Of a stretch of 38,296 nucleotides of DNA, positions 1 to 11,600 are shown in pieces. Made by a program: the position numbers and the translations under genes. Origin of the DNA: Elysia marginata (Eukaryota > Mollusca > Gastropoda > Plakobranchidae). Every line of letters starts with the position of its first letter. The stretch's first letter is position 1. The notes below the pieces were generated by a model. The model saw nothing but the letters and a program-made list of their open reading frames with translations, ran no database searches and had not been told where the DNA came from. Location of the stretch: NCBI GenBank assembly GCA_019649035.1, contig BMAT01001217.1:23014-61309 (forward strand). Direction: 5' to 3'.

Positions 1-146
1 CTCTCTCTCTCTCTATCCTTCGCTTACCTGTGGCCAGCAGTGGCACCAGCCCAGCCAGCTAATCTGCAAGTCCCGATTCTTACTCTCGACACTTCCACTC
101 TTGGTGGGACCAAACCTAAGAATTCCAATCGCTGGTCGCTTTGTTT

Positions 147-198
147 AAACGCCGCTCTGCATACAATCACACAAACGCCGCTCTGCATACAATCACAC
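147..198. repeat. Perfect 26-bp tandem duplication
   Basis: The unit beginning AAACGCCGCTCTGCATACAA occurs at 147-172 and again, without change, at 173-198. The identity suggests a recent duplication. Confidence 0.85.
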
Positions 199-375
199 AT
201 ACACCTATACGTTCTGACAAACTTGGCCCTCCACTTCCTTATTCTACTTTAAGTTGCAAGACTTGTAATCAAGAACCTTGTAAAGCCGCGTCAAACATTG
301 GAGCAATTTGGAACTCAAGTTTGTGTATTATGTTTACATCAGACATGCACATAAATTAAATTCTGCATTTTGAGA

Positions 376-483
376 TCATGTAGGCCCCCACATATACACA
401 CCCAGTTCCTCAAAGAGCTTGTGTAATAAGTGCCTGTCGAAAGCAGCTTTTACATCAGCTTCCATAATTATACAAATCAGGTA
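376..483 (-). mobile_element. Possible LINE reverse-transcriptase fragment
   Basis: The minus strand reads MEADVKAAFDRHLLHKLFEE followed by LG, then a stop. This resembles the conserved RT segment with the first catalytic Asp and AFD-(x)n-LL-KL-ELG of non-LTR retrotransposons. Only about 35 residues match, so it would be a short truncated relic. Chance resemblance cannot be ruled out. Confidence 0.4.
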
Positions 484-2539
484 CATTGGATATATTAGGC
501 TGCTCATATTGTAAGGTAAATGCAGCTCGATCTAACCACTCTCACCTGACGACGAAGAGTGTAAACCTGGCCAGAAACTGTCGATCAATAGGACTACCGA
601 GGATTATCCTCTCTAACTTCGCAGATCGCAGCTGTGCTGGTGCTGCAAGCTGCAACCCTGCAATAGTCCGGATTAATTATTCTAAAGCCTATCAAAGTTA
701 GACTACTTTAAACTGCACGGGGATCAGTTCATTATAAATATAAACCACTTTTGTTGATTTGGTTATAGATCTATCTCTGCTGTGCTCTTTGTGATTTTCC
801 CCTTCTTTTTCTAAAGTGGACATTAACAGTGTTGTTACTGGTGCCATTCGTAGAAGTCTGTGTTGCTTTGATTGTGGGAGTACTTCATTTTATAGGATTC
901 CTTTTTTATTTGTTACAAGAAACGGACTAATGAGACAATTAAAATTTTTATCACTACGTTTTTGTTGCAGTATTTGTAATCTAGGAAAACTGTCGTATCG
1001 TAAGGATTGTTATCTATCATCGCTTGTGGTTTAAATACTCAAAGGACCGCTTTCTTAACCTGATGGGATGAAACAAAAGGAGAGTGACACAAAACCGTGC
1101 TTTCTTCCAATTAAGATCGTCTGATATAGTTTGTCACGCACAGCAGCCTCTTTTTATTCATCAAGATTAAAATTTGTAAGGCTTTATCGAGACCATCTAA
1201 TTTACATTTAACAGCCAGAAGTTAGGACAAGGTTTCGTTCAGTTCTTTTCATTCCGAAGTTGATTTTGTTGAAAAAGAGAGGCTTAACAGAATTGTAGAG
1301 CCTGTTGCGTAGTTACCTGTGTAAGGCTGTAGTTTAGAAGATGCTATTTGTGAAAGTAAACCCAAAAATATGTATTGTGAAGCAAAACTTTTGCTTTGGG
1401 AAATCAAATTCAACATTTTGCGATCTCTAACTGGAACTTTCGCATTTCGGCGTTCTTTAGCTGTTTTATACATGTAATCTGTTGGCGTTATTTAGAGGTC
1501 TCTGTCAAAATGAAAGTTGTCTACACCAGGTGTAAAGGATTCTGTAGTGTCTACGTCAGCTTATATTACAAATGTCTGCCGATATTTTTATATCCAATGT
1601 GGCCAGTAGTTCTCATGGCACGGAAGCGCAGGTCTTGGCCAAGTTTTTGGTTGTCCCGAGCGCACAAAGAAATCTCTAGTATTCAATATGCATCGATCAA
1701 TCAGTTTAAACTTGAAAATAGTCAGGTTTCGCGAACGCCGAATTACGTGCCATCAGGACGTAACTGATGATTGGGCAGTGAGAATACCGCCGACTAAGGT
1801 CCTACTTGACAGCTAGCGTAACGTACGTCGTGCTACAAAACCTCTCCATTGAGTTTCTCCGCCAACGTTATGCCTAGTACTTAACTTCTTTTCGACCAGT
1901 TTCGTATAACCCAAGACAAACAGGCCCGCTGCATACATAATTATTATAGGTCAATTGATTTCCTCAAACCTGTAACCAACTTTTTTTCTCTACCCGCGAA
2001 GTTCTTTTGCAAAAACTGTTTGAGACTCTCTGGCTTCATGGATAGACATGACCTAGTTCACCATACCTGTCTATTTCTGTGCGGTATAAACGTTGATTAT
2101 TTTTTTAATCTCCACTTGATTATGATTTATAAAATTATAAAAAAAAGAAAACTCAAAGCGCATATGAATAAAACCTATTGGTTGTATATAGAAATCTCGT
2201 GATGTTTGTAAAATGTACTGCATAGCTTAGACTGGTATGCACCACAGAATAACCCTGGTTATAAATTCTTAAATTTTTTTATCGAAATTGGTGTAATTAC
2301 GAAGCAAAATTAATTTGTATAACGTGAGTGAAACTACCTTCTTTACAAAAGCTGATTTCAAAAAGTTATCTTTATGACTTTATTCTTACATAGGCTTCTT
2401 TTTCGGAGAACCCAACTAACTAACGCTACTCAACAGCAATATTTTGTGCTAAATTCTGTGACATTGGTTTATTTTATTCCAACGACCTGTTGAACTCCGT
2501 TGTTGCTGTTCCGCTGCTACTGCTGTTGTGTGCGCCGCC

Positions 2540-2650
2540 ATGTCATCTCGCGTGGAAAACACCACGACCCTCAGCGCCATCGGCGACCTCAAGATTCTGG
2601 AGGTCAACCAAGATGGAAAGTTTGTGCGCCTCGTGAACGACGGGCCCACT
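2540..2650 (+). CDS. LMNTD1: LMNTD1-like coding exon 1
   Basis: 37 codons from ATG in context gccgccATGt, ending in phase 0 before GTGAGT. It encodes the first strands of the lamin tail fold. GC content is clearly above the flanks. Confidence 0.85.
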
Positions 2651-5600
2651 GTGAGTAGTCCCTAGACACAACAAACTTATTCATTACAAGTTCACCGGTT
2701 TTCTCCTTACTTACCTCATTGTTGTTCTTTGATTTCTTGAATTAATTTGCATGCAAAACCGTATGCTGTTAAGTAAAATAGCAACAAAAAGCAAAACAAC
2801 AGATGTGCCTATCATCTATCACAAAAGCATTAATTATAACAAACTACATAAGAGACTAATGATCTTTATAAAAGAATGGCGGGGAGAGACGGAGAGCGAG
2901 ACAAATAGACAGAGATAGAAACACGAATAATGTGTGTGTTTATTTGTGTGTGCGTGTGAGGAGTGAACGTTTGGAAAGACAAGACAAAACGAGGAATAAT
3001 GAAAGAAACAATTTCACCAGCCAGACTCTAATGACGAGATAGAGACGAGGTGCGCTTGCTTTTGATATCTTCAACCTTGACCACTGTCTTGCCCAAGGCC
3101 AGTTCTTCATTTCACCACTCTGTGTTTTCAGGAGTTTGAGTTGGGCGGGTATCTCCTCCAGCAGAACGTAGGCGGGCACCCCGTGGCCGTGTTCCGGTTC
3201 CCGCCACGTACCAAGTTCGCCGCCGACTCCACCATCACGGTGTGGGCAGCTATGAATGACCCGAAGCTTCACCAGCCCCCGACTGACTTCTTCTGGCGAG
3301 AACAGCAGAAGTGGGGCACGGGTCCGGAATGTACCACCATCTTGTGTAGGGCGAATGGTCAGGTGGGTGAAGAGACTGATGTTTGTCAGACTCCTTAAGC
3401 AAAGAGGTTTCAGGCTTCGGAACTCAATTCAACAAGTTTGTAATAGTATCATCGGAAAACGGCCATTTCTCTGATAATTCATTTATTTCTTATGTAATAA
3501 AAAGTGACAAAAACAGATGTTGAAATTTGAAATGTTTCCATAGAAGCTTTTCAACAAAGATCTCAGTTTTATTTTTAAAAAACCTTAACATTTGAAAGTT
3601 CTTGGTTCCCAAAGGAACATTTTAAATAACTTAATGGGGTCTTATTGTATCTCAAAATGAATAAGACGGGCAAAATTAATTTTTTTTTCTTATTAACCAA
3701 ATTTGAAGTTCTTACTTTGTAGATGGTGATAGAGAGGTTACACTTTCGTCAAACGATGACAGTTGTTACACACACAAAAATGCGTATAAACGTTTACATG
3801 TCTTATAACTATTTATTTCTGTATAACTCCAGGCTGTGGCATGGACTACTGCTGCACACAGATTCACCAAGGATGCTTTTGAGGAGGTCACAAAACCAGG
3901 TGAGAACTTTGAAACAGGGTCATCTGCATATTAACAAGATCGTGAGAGAAGCTCTTCCTTCAAATCCACGTCTTGTTGCAGTTTCGTTTTTTAACTTTAG
4001 TGTAACTTTTTCAGGAATCAAAAGTTGTGAATAAAGCCAACCACAATAGTCCTAATTATTAGGCCACGCCTTACTCAGACTTTTTTAATGAACATCAGTT
4101 TTCCTGTTCTCTGGTCTAATTGAATTTTTACACAAAGTAAGTTTTGAGCATATGTTTATATTATTTTGACGACTTGCTGACAGTTCTCTATGCGTTTTGA
4201 AATTTGATTACTCGCAGCACAATGTGATCAGAGGTATTCAAAATCTTTGGCTTTCTGAGAGCGAATACTCTAAGCAGAAATCAAAAGCAAATATCATGAT
4301 AAAAATGTAAAGGGTGTGGTCTCAAAACTCAATTGTAGAACAGAGATTGTGGTATATGGCTTTGGCAAAAGTAACAGAATTCGATTTCCAATGTTTCAGT
4401 GAAGCAAGAGAAAGATCAGGACGACCTTGTAGATGACGAAAGTCTCACTGAACTCGCTCTCGACGCCAACGGTCCCAGGCCAGAGCCTATCTACCTGCGC
4501 AGGTAAGGTATTGTTCTAAGTCCGGTCGGAGTATTTCTCAACATGGAGTTCAAAATAATTCGAGTTATCCAAAAAACGAGTTATTAGCATACATTGTTGT
4601 AGAAGTATAAAATTGGAAATATAAATACAGTTGAAATCACGCAAGTATTTTAATTATCCAGTTTCAAACATAATGCATACCGGCTTGTTTCTTACATCGT
4701 GGCTGTTAAAGAAGATATCACATTTTTTTTGCAATTGATAGTAATCAATTATTAAGTGATGTTGGATAAAATCAAAGTGGTAATCAATTATTAAGGGATG
4801 TTGGATAAAATCAAAGTGGTAAACATGCAAGAAAGCTAAAATACCAAGAGCACACACAGGACTTTGATAGACGCTTGTCCTTTTCTTGTTATATAAATGA
4901 GCAAATAGAGAAACGGGCCCATGCATTATAATATTATGCAGTTATGAAAATCTTTAGCTTAAGCACTCTCAAAATGATAACTCGATGATACACCACCTTT
5001 CAAGTGCTAGTAGTATTATCGATGCCCTTTGCCTCTCGCAAGGTTACAAAACAAAAGAAGATGGTGGAACATCACAACCTGCAATTTCAAGTGTGTCTGT
5101 TTAGACCAAGTACAGGTTGACAAACCTTCTCTATAGTCGAATAAGTTTGTATGCTACTACTCTTGTTGCCTTTCCTTCCTCATTCTGATCGAAGACTCTT
5201 TTCTTTATGTACGCTTTACAAGATCTTAGATAAGTCAAAATAATTGTCAGTGGCTATACTTTGGGAAAGTTTTATAAAATGATTGTAACTGCACCCGGCT
5301 CTCAAATTTGGCATTGATATCTATTTTCTATGTTAAGGTAAAGATGCTCCAGTTGTTTGGAATGTTATTTCGTTCCCCTACAATGTTGTTTCATCATTTC
5401 ACGCAACCAGAGAGAAGCAGGCCCCACCCAGCCTGTCTGCCCCCCGTCACCCTCACGGCTGCTCACCGGCTGCCTCCACTCACCCAGGCACCGGTCAGGC
5501 TCGTCCACTGCGCATGGGCAATGACAACAGCTCTGTGGTGCGTCAGTCGCGCAGTCAGACCCAGCGTCCTGATCCAGTACCAGGTATAAGACTCAGGGTG

Positions 5601-8600
5601 ATAGGACCTCGAACTTTACTTGATAGAGAATATCTACCGGAAGCTTAGAGGATGTAAAATTCATAAAAGAACTTATATGGTTTATTTTTGTATAAGCATC
5701 CTGTTATAGCAGGGCGTAAAAATCATCAAAGAACCCAGCTGGCTCGTCTCTGCCTTAGCATTTGAGGGAAGCTTAGGGGACCTTCAACTGAACTAAGGCA
5801 CCTTTACTGACTAAATTTTGATTTAAGGAGCTAAAGGTATCAAGGTTAAACCTAGCAGTTTCAGTATTTGGAATTGTGTGGGGTAAATTGCATGCAGTCG
5901 GCCAGGGAGATAAACGATTGCAGTTTAAGAATTTTATTTTTTTTTTCAACAAAATAAACTCTTTTCAAGCGTTAAAAAGTTCAAGCATCCTAATTAGCAA
6001 GTGTTAAATATAAGTTTTTGGCTTTCTTCAGCATATTCCCTGCTCTTTTTAAAATAGCATATTTACTCTTTAGTTCTTGCGAGGCAAAGAGAGTAAGTCA
6101 TAAATCAGTAGGATTTCGACTTGTTGACTTTTACATTTAAAAAAAAACATACCATAGACTCTGTTTTAATTTTTAAAGTAAACGAAATTGAAGCTTTTTC
6201 TCAATTCTAAGATATCCCATACTTGCTTTATATGCTTTATATTTCAGTTGATTTTTTTTGTTCTTTAAAAACCTAAGAGATTTTTTCCAGATATCATTTG
6301 AGTGCCCTATTTAGGCTGTTCTCATTTCTTAAAAATTGCGTTAGACTTCCAAAATTGCGGACGTACCCTCAAGTATAACTCTTTTATGTTATGGATCATT
6401 TGACTCCACTAGAATCAGGATGATATTGAACCATTGCACATGAAGAGTTTTACTCTAACTTCGAGGAGCGTCCATCATTTTGATAGTGGAACGCACTATT
6501 TTAGTAATGTGCACCGCCTCTATTTGCTGGCAACTACTCACTCCACTATACACTGTTGTTCAAGTAGTGCAAGTCACTCTTAGTATGCATTTACGATTAA
6601 CAGCATTTTTTCTGTCAATAGGTCAGCCATTTTCTGGAGCTCCAGCTCAAAGGTGTGGTAGTGCCCCCTTGCGCAAACTTGGGGGATCTCAAGCTCCTAC
6701 TATACGAGGCAACGGATCCTTAGCTAATAAATCTGTAAGTATTACACCCCTATTCTGATATATCTCAGTATAAAAATGTACCAGTATCTTTTTTCTTTGA
6801 TGAGAACAGGTATACCTTTATGCTAGATTTACTTGCTTGTTGACTAACACTACTGAAAAATCTATTGGAAGACTTTATAACTTTTAACTTTGTGCTACAG
6901 ATCGAAAGGCAAAACATGAACTTGGCCAAATTAAAACCTTTAATAAAACTTAATTTTGCAGCTTTTTCAGTTACTGTCTTTTTTTGCGTACAAGATTCTG
7001 TTGCTCGTTTGTGTAAAAGATCCATCTACTTTTTGTTTAATTTGAAGGAATAAATAATTTTGTTCATGACTGTGAACATTCAAGCCATATTTGACTGCAC
7101 ATCTACAAGTAAAAAGATATTTCGGCCATATTTTTTTCTGCACATCTACAATTATAAGGTTAAAGTGCGTACATTACTGAGAAGATAGAAGTTGGTCATT
7201 TAAGGGATTTAGGTAAAAAATGCTTATATAGAAGTGCGAATGGGTATATAAAAGTGCAATATATGTATATACATACAACGTAATTAAAGTGTGATTTTGG
7301 ATTTTACAAAAGGTTTTTTATTTTAAATATTTTGCAACTTTTACACATTGCTCTTAACTCAAGAGTACCGGTAGTCTATACTCATATAAATGACAAGAAT
7401 GTCAACTTACATCAATAACATTGATCTGCCGTTCATGTTTTTATGATATTCACATAATGATATATGTATCGATGTATACACAGATAGACGCGTCTTATTG
7501 TCTGCCTTGCATTTTGGTTTTCCGGTTTTCAATTCACAACTATAATTATATGCATGGGTTTCATGAGGCATATGGAAGATTGATTTCTTTTTTTGTTGTT
7601 GTTGTTGTTGTCATTTTGATCACGTATTGTACGGTATATGAGTTCAACATTTTTACACAAAGTATCGCTTGGCTTATGTTAGAAGCATAGCTATAGGTAC
7701 ATCATTGTGTCAAAACTGATCAAGAGTGATGTTTCTTGCAGTTAGCATAAATACTAGTACTCAGGCTATAGGTTTTCATCGTTTTTTTTGCTATAAAACT
7801 GTTCCTAAATTTGGTTCACACTATACTGTACTGGTTATATCATTTAATCGTTTTATATTTCCGTTATCCTCTACCATCTGCCCTTCCTGCATATATCTTG
7901 TTACTGGAGTTTTTAAAAAAGTGTCTTTATGACTTAAGCAAAGATTCTTATATTCATGACCGTGTGGCCTTTTGTTATTGATCTTTTTATTGTTTTGTGT
8001 GTTTTTGCTTTTTTTTTTCTTTTGTTATTTTACAAAGCTTTTTGAGTCTGCCTCTCAGTAAACCACACCTCAAGCCCCTTTATCTTCACCTATCCTTAAT
8101 CTTTAAAGCTGGATTTCTCATTTTAACCTTTTCCCACATGTACTTTTGTTCTCGTTTCCATAATTAAGGATCTAGGATTTCATTTCTTTTTTTTTTTCAT
8201 TTTTATGTGGAGTGAGGTCTTTCTAAGGTGCAAATTTCATTAACGGAGTATTATGTTCTCACAAGCACCGACATGTGTTCCTGCAGTAATCTTGACCTGT
8301 GTACATGTTGTTTCAGCCTAGGTCTATTATTTATATCAGTACCTACAATGCTTGGGTTTTTAATTTACTTTAAAAATTGTAATGATAAATTAATTTTCTT
8401 TTACAGCTGCATTACTCCTAGTGTTTGTTCTTTTTCTTTTCAAATTCACCGTAGAGTATTTTCCATGGATGATTGTGTCTTGAATTTATAATTCATTCAG
8501 AGGATGTGATCTCCACTGTTTAGTTCTGTGTTAGCTGGGGAATAAAACTAAAAACAATGGAGATATAGATACCCTCTATAGGCATCCTCCACAAGATCAG

Positions 8601-11600
8601 GCTCTATTTAAAACTTAGCATCACAAAACATAGTTTGTGAAAAACTTGACCTAAAAAACATTTTTAATAAAAGTGTTATGATGTTTTAGCAAGTCTCCTA
8701 TATTTAATTACAAAGTAGTTGAACTTTAGAAATCGTGTGATACCCTTACACCAGCGCAACCCATACAGACTGGTCAAACCGCCAAACCTAAAGAATTATC
8801 TCTCTCTGGCATGTCAAGAGCTGGCCCTTTTCACAGCAAATGTTATCTAGTTAGCATTTGCTCTAACTCACTTTAAACTACAAATACGAGAGTTCAGTTC
8901 CTCACTTTTAAAAGAACTTATTTACATTATTTGGATGGTCTGACCCTCAAAATAGGTCATGCTGCTTTGCAGTATACCCATTGCAGTCCTCATACTATAT
9001 CCATAATACATTACGTTATTCAATAATTTTCCTAGTTACCTATAAGTTACGCCAGCCCTTCACACCCATAGCTGAGTGTACAACTATGTTCAGGTACTTT
9101 TAACCCGATGAGTACAAAATTGAACTTTGAATTATACAGGAATCCCATAATCAGCGTTCTCAACATACGAAATGTAAAGTAGATAATCTCAATATCTCAG
9201 TTCAAATTTTACGGACTCCGTTTTACTTTGAGTAAGTTATTAACTCAGAAACGCCCCAAATCATGAAATATATACATTTTACATGTATTTATTATTTACG
9301 ATTTTACTACTAGGGTATTTTCATCACGAAAGAATTGAGACTCTGTCAAATTTTGTTGTCATCTAAATTAAGATTTTGACCTCTGGGTCTAATTCAATAC
9401 AGCCATACTGTTTTTTTTTCCTTTGCCCTTCCATTTTCATGTAAAGTAAGATTCAATACAGACATACTGGGTTTTTTCTCTACCGCACTCTCCAGAACAA
9501 GAACTTCCTGAATATCTTATTGTCTGACAGCCCTCGCGTTTGACCTTTGCCCCATCACGTGATCTAGGCCAATAGTGTCACCATCAGATGTAAATAAAAA
9601 CAAAACAATAACTATTATGCTTTTGCCTTGCGGTTGTTGATTTTGATAACAACAGATCTTGTACACAAATAGTAGCACGTCTTTCGTGATTGTGCCTGGT
9701 CATTTAATCAGTGCAGTGGCTTGTTTGTCTTTCTCGATCTCTAATACGTGTGTTATATGAGTGCGACTTGATGCTTTTTTAGGATCAACATGTTTTTTGT
9801 CTCCACAATTGCATTAAAATATAATAAAACTATTATGCTTCCTTTAAAAGAAATTATAAGAGGAAAAAGGGAACTTTTAACTGAGTCCTAAGATTTTATG
9901 CGTGGCTTACGTTGGTTTCTTGGAAGATGTGGCAATAATGCTCGATTTATTAGATTTTGAAATAAAACTGCCAGTAGGAAACAGCTTCTTGCGTCAAAAT
10001 TGTGAGAACTAGCTCCGTCAGAACTGGATTTGTTTCGTTTTGAATTGACTTTTTAAAGGGTGTGTTTTTGGAGGAGGAGGGGGCGGGGTGTCTTGAGTAG
10101 GCTTTATACAGAAACTGAAAAACTTTATAAAAGATAGCATTGAAAAATTGGGTGCTACATCGACTCTTTATTCGAAATGAATGTAAGATTTTCCATTCTT
10201 TACTATAATGAATATTTTTTTCTAAACAGCTGCTTCCTTTCATAATAACCCATTCTTTCTTGCTTAGTCTTAGTGCTCAAATCTACCATATGCCTCATTG
10301 AAACTTTAGTTACAAGCCTAAAATATAAAGAAATATAAAGCAAGACATGATATGCTCATTCATGGGTTTGACTTTTTTTTATTACGAGGTAATAAGACGT
10401 GTGGCAAGTTCTTATTATTCTGCCATTCACTTTTCTGAATAAAAAAAACCAAACGTTCCTCAACTGTTGCTCTGTTTCATGACAATAGGGTGGTGACTAA
10501 AATTCAATATCCGCTTTTCTTTTAGTTTTTTTTTTTTACATTAGTGTGAATGACCCAATCTTGTCTAAAATTGGAACAAATTTAAAACTAGGTTGACGTG
10601 AACAGGCATTTACAAATCAGCATATATACTGATAACTAGGAATCGCCATTTGGATAAACTGAACACTCTAAAATGTTGATCGAATTGCGCGGGTCGCACT
10701 ACCTTTGGTTCTATATTAACGTAAATGACTAGATTGCATTGTAAAGCGTATGCTTAGGTCCAAAAATTAAAAGGACATATTTGTACTTTACTACAACAAA
10801 AAAAAACACTGTAATAATGTAAACATAATTATCTGTATAAGTAACATAAACGGCACTAATAGATGAACATTAGACCACCATTCCCAGACTGTGAAATAGA
10901 GCAACGCATTATTTATTTTTTCGTAACCCCAAACAAATAGCTGCCAGTTTCAAGCTTTTTGCTTGCACAGACAATGCTGTAGTATTCCTGATGACTTGAA
11001 GGCTTGAAATGGTCACTTAGTTTATAACAAAAATACAATTTAGACTTGACTGAAATGAAGTGTTGCACGGAGTTATTAATATCACTGGGTGGCCCAGCTT
11101 TTTTGCCCGTTATCAATGTGATTCAATTGTTCTGACCTATGTCTACGTTACAACTTGGGAAGCTCCAATCTCTTCCACTTTCCTTCTTGCAGATTGCGCA
11201 CCCCTTTGTGTGGCACGATTGAAAAAATACATGTATTACGCTGCTTAAAAAAAAACAATATTAGACCACTTTTTATACAGTTTCGCACCAATAGGTAGAT
11301 ATAGGTCAGATCCATTGCATGTATTAGTACTGTCACATGTGTCAATAGTTACAAACTGAGAAGCCATGACTAGAATTTTTCAAAAAGCAATTGAAACCCA
11401 CAACTGTAAAAATTTTCGACAAATTATTGTGCCTTTTATTTCTCTATGTAAGTTCTCATAGAACTAGAAATGCTTTTTTTTATTAGCAATGCTTGCGTTG
11501 CAGCAGTGAATGTTGTTGAGTTACAGAGATGGTACGATAATTGTACTACTTCCGTAGACTGGCAGCATCCGAGTGGCTCCTCCCTCCCCGTTCTTATCTG

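Larger units (their letters stand above)
1..2539. other. Upstream intergenic sequence, left edge to the LMNTD1-like start
   Basis: No convincing gene. It opens with a (CT)n run at 1-14 and holds a 26-bp tandem pair and a possible LINE scrap, both listed separately. Open frames here are short, lack splice or family support, and include none that I recognise. An inverted CCAAT box (attggt, 2464-2469) lies about 70 bases before the start codon. Confidence 0.6.
2651..6621. other. Introns 1-5 of the LMNTD1-like gene
   Basis: Introns lie at 2651-3131, 3363-3832, 3900-4399, 4503-5410 and 5584-6621. They are AT-rich with GT-AG ends. Apart from the 39-bp tandem pair near 4742 I see no further element or exon. 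Confidence 0.6.

Noticed and set aside
1396-1767. 123-residue plus-strand frame
   Set aside because: No domain, no splice partner and no similarity recognised. Length is within chance for a moderately GC stretch.
6901-7053. Frame after an acceptor (tgtgctacag) in phase with LMNTD1-like exon 6, reading IERQNMNLAKLKPLIK to a stop
   Set aside because: AT-rich intron-like composition, hydrophobic low-complexity end, no donor and no recognisable similarity. The GC-rich exon at 14089 is a better continuation.
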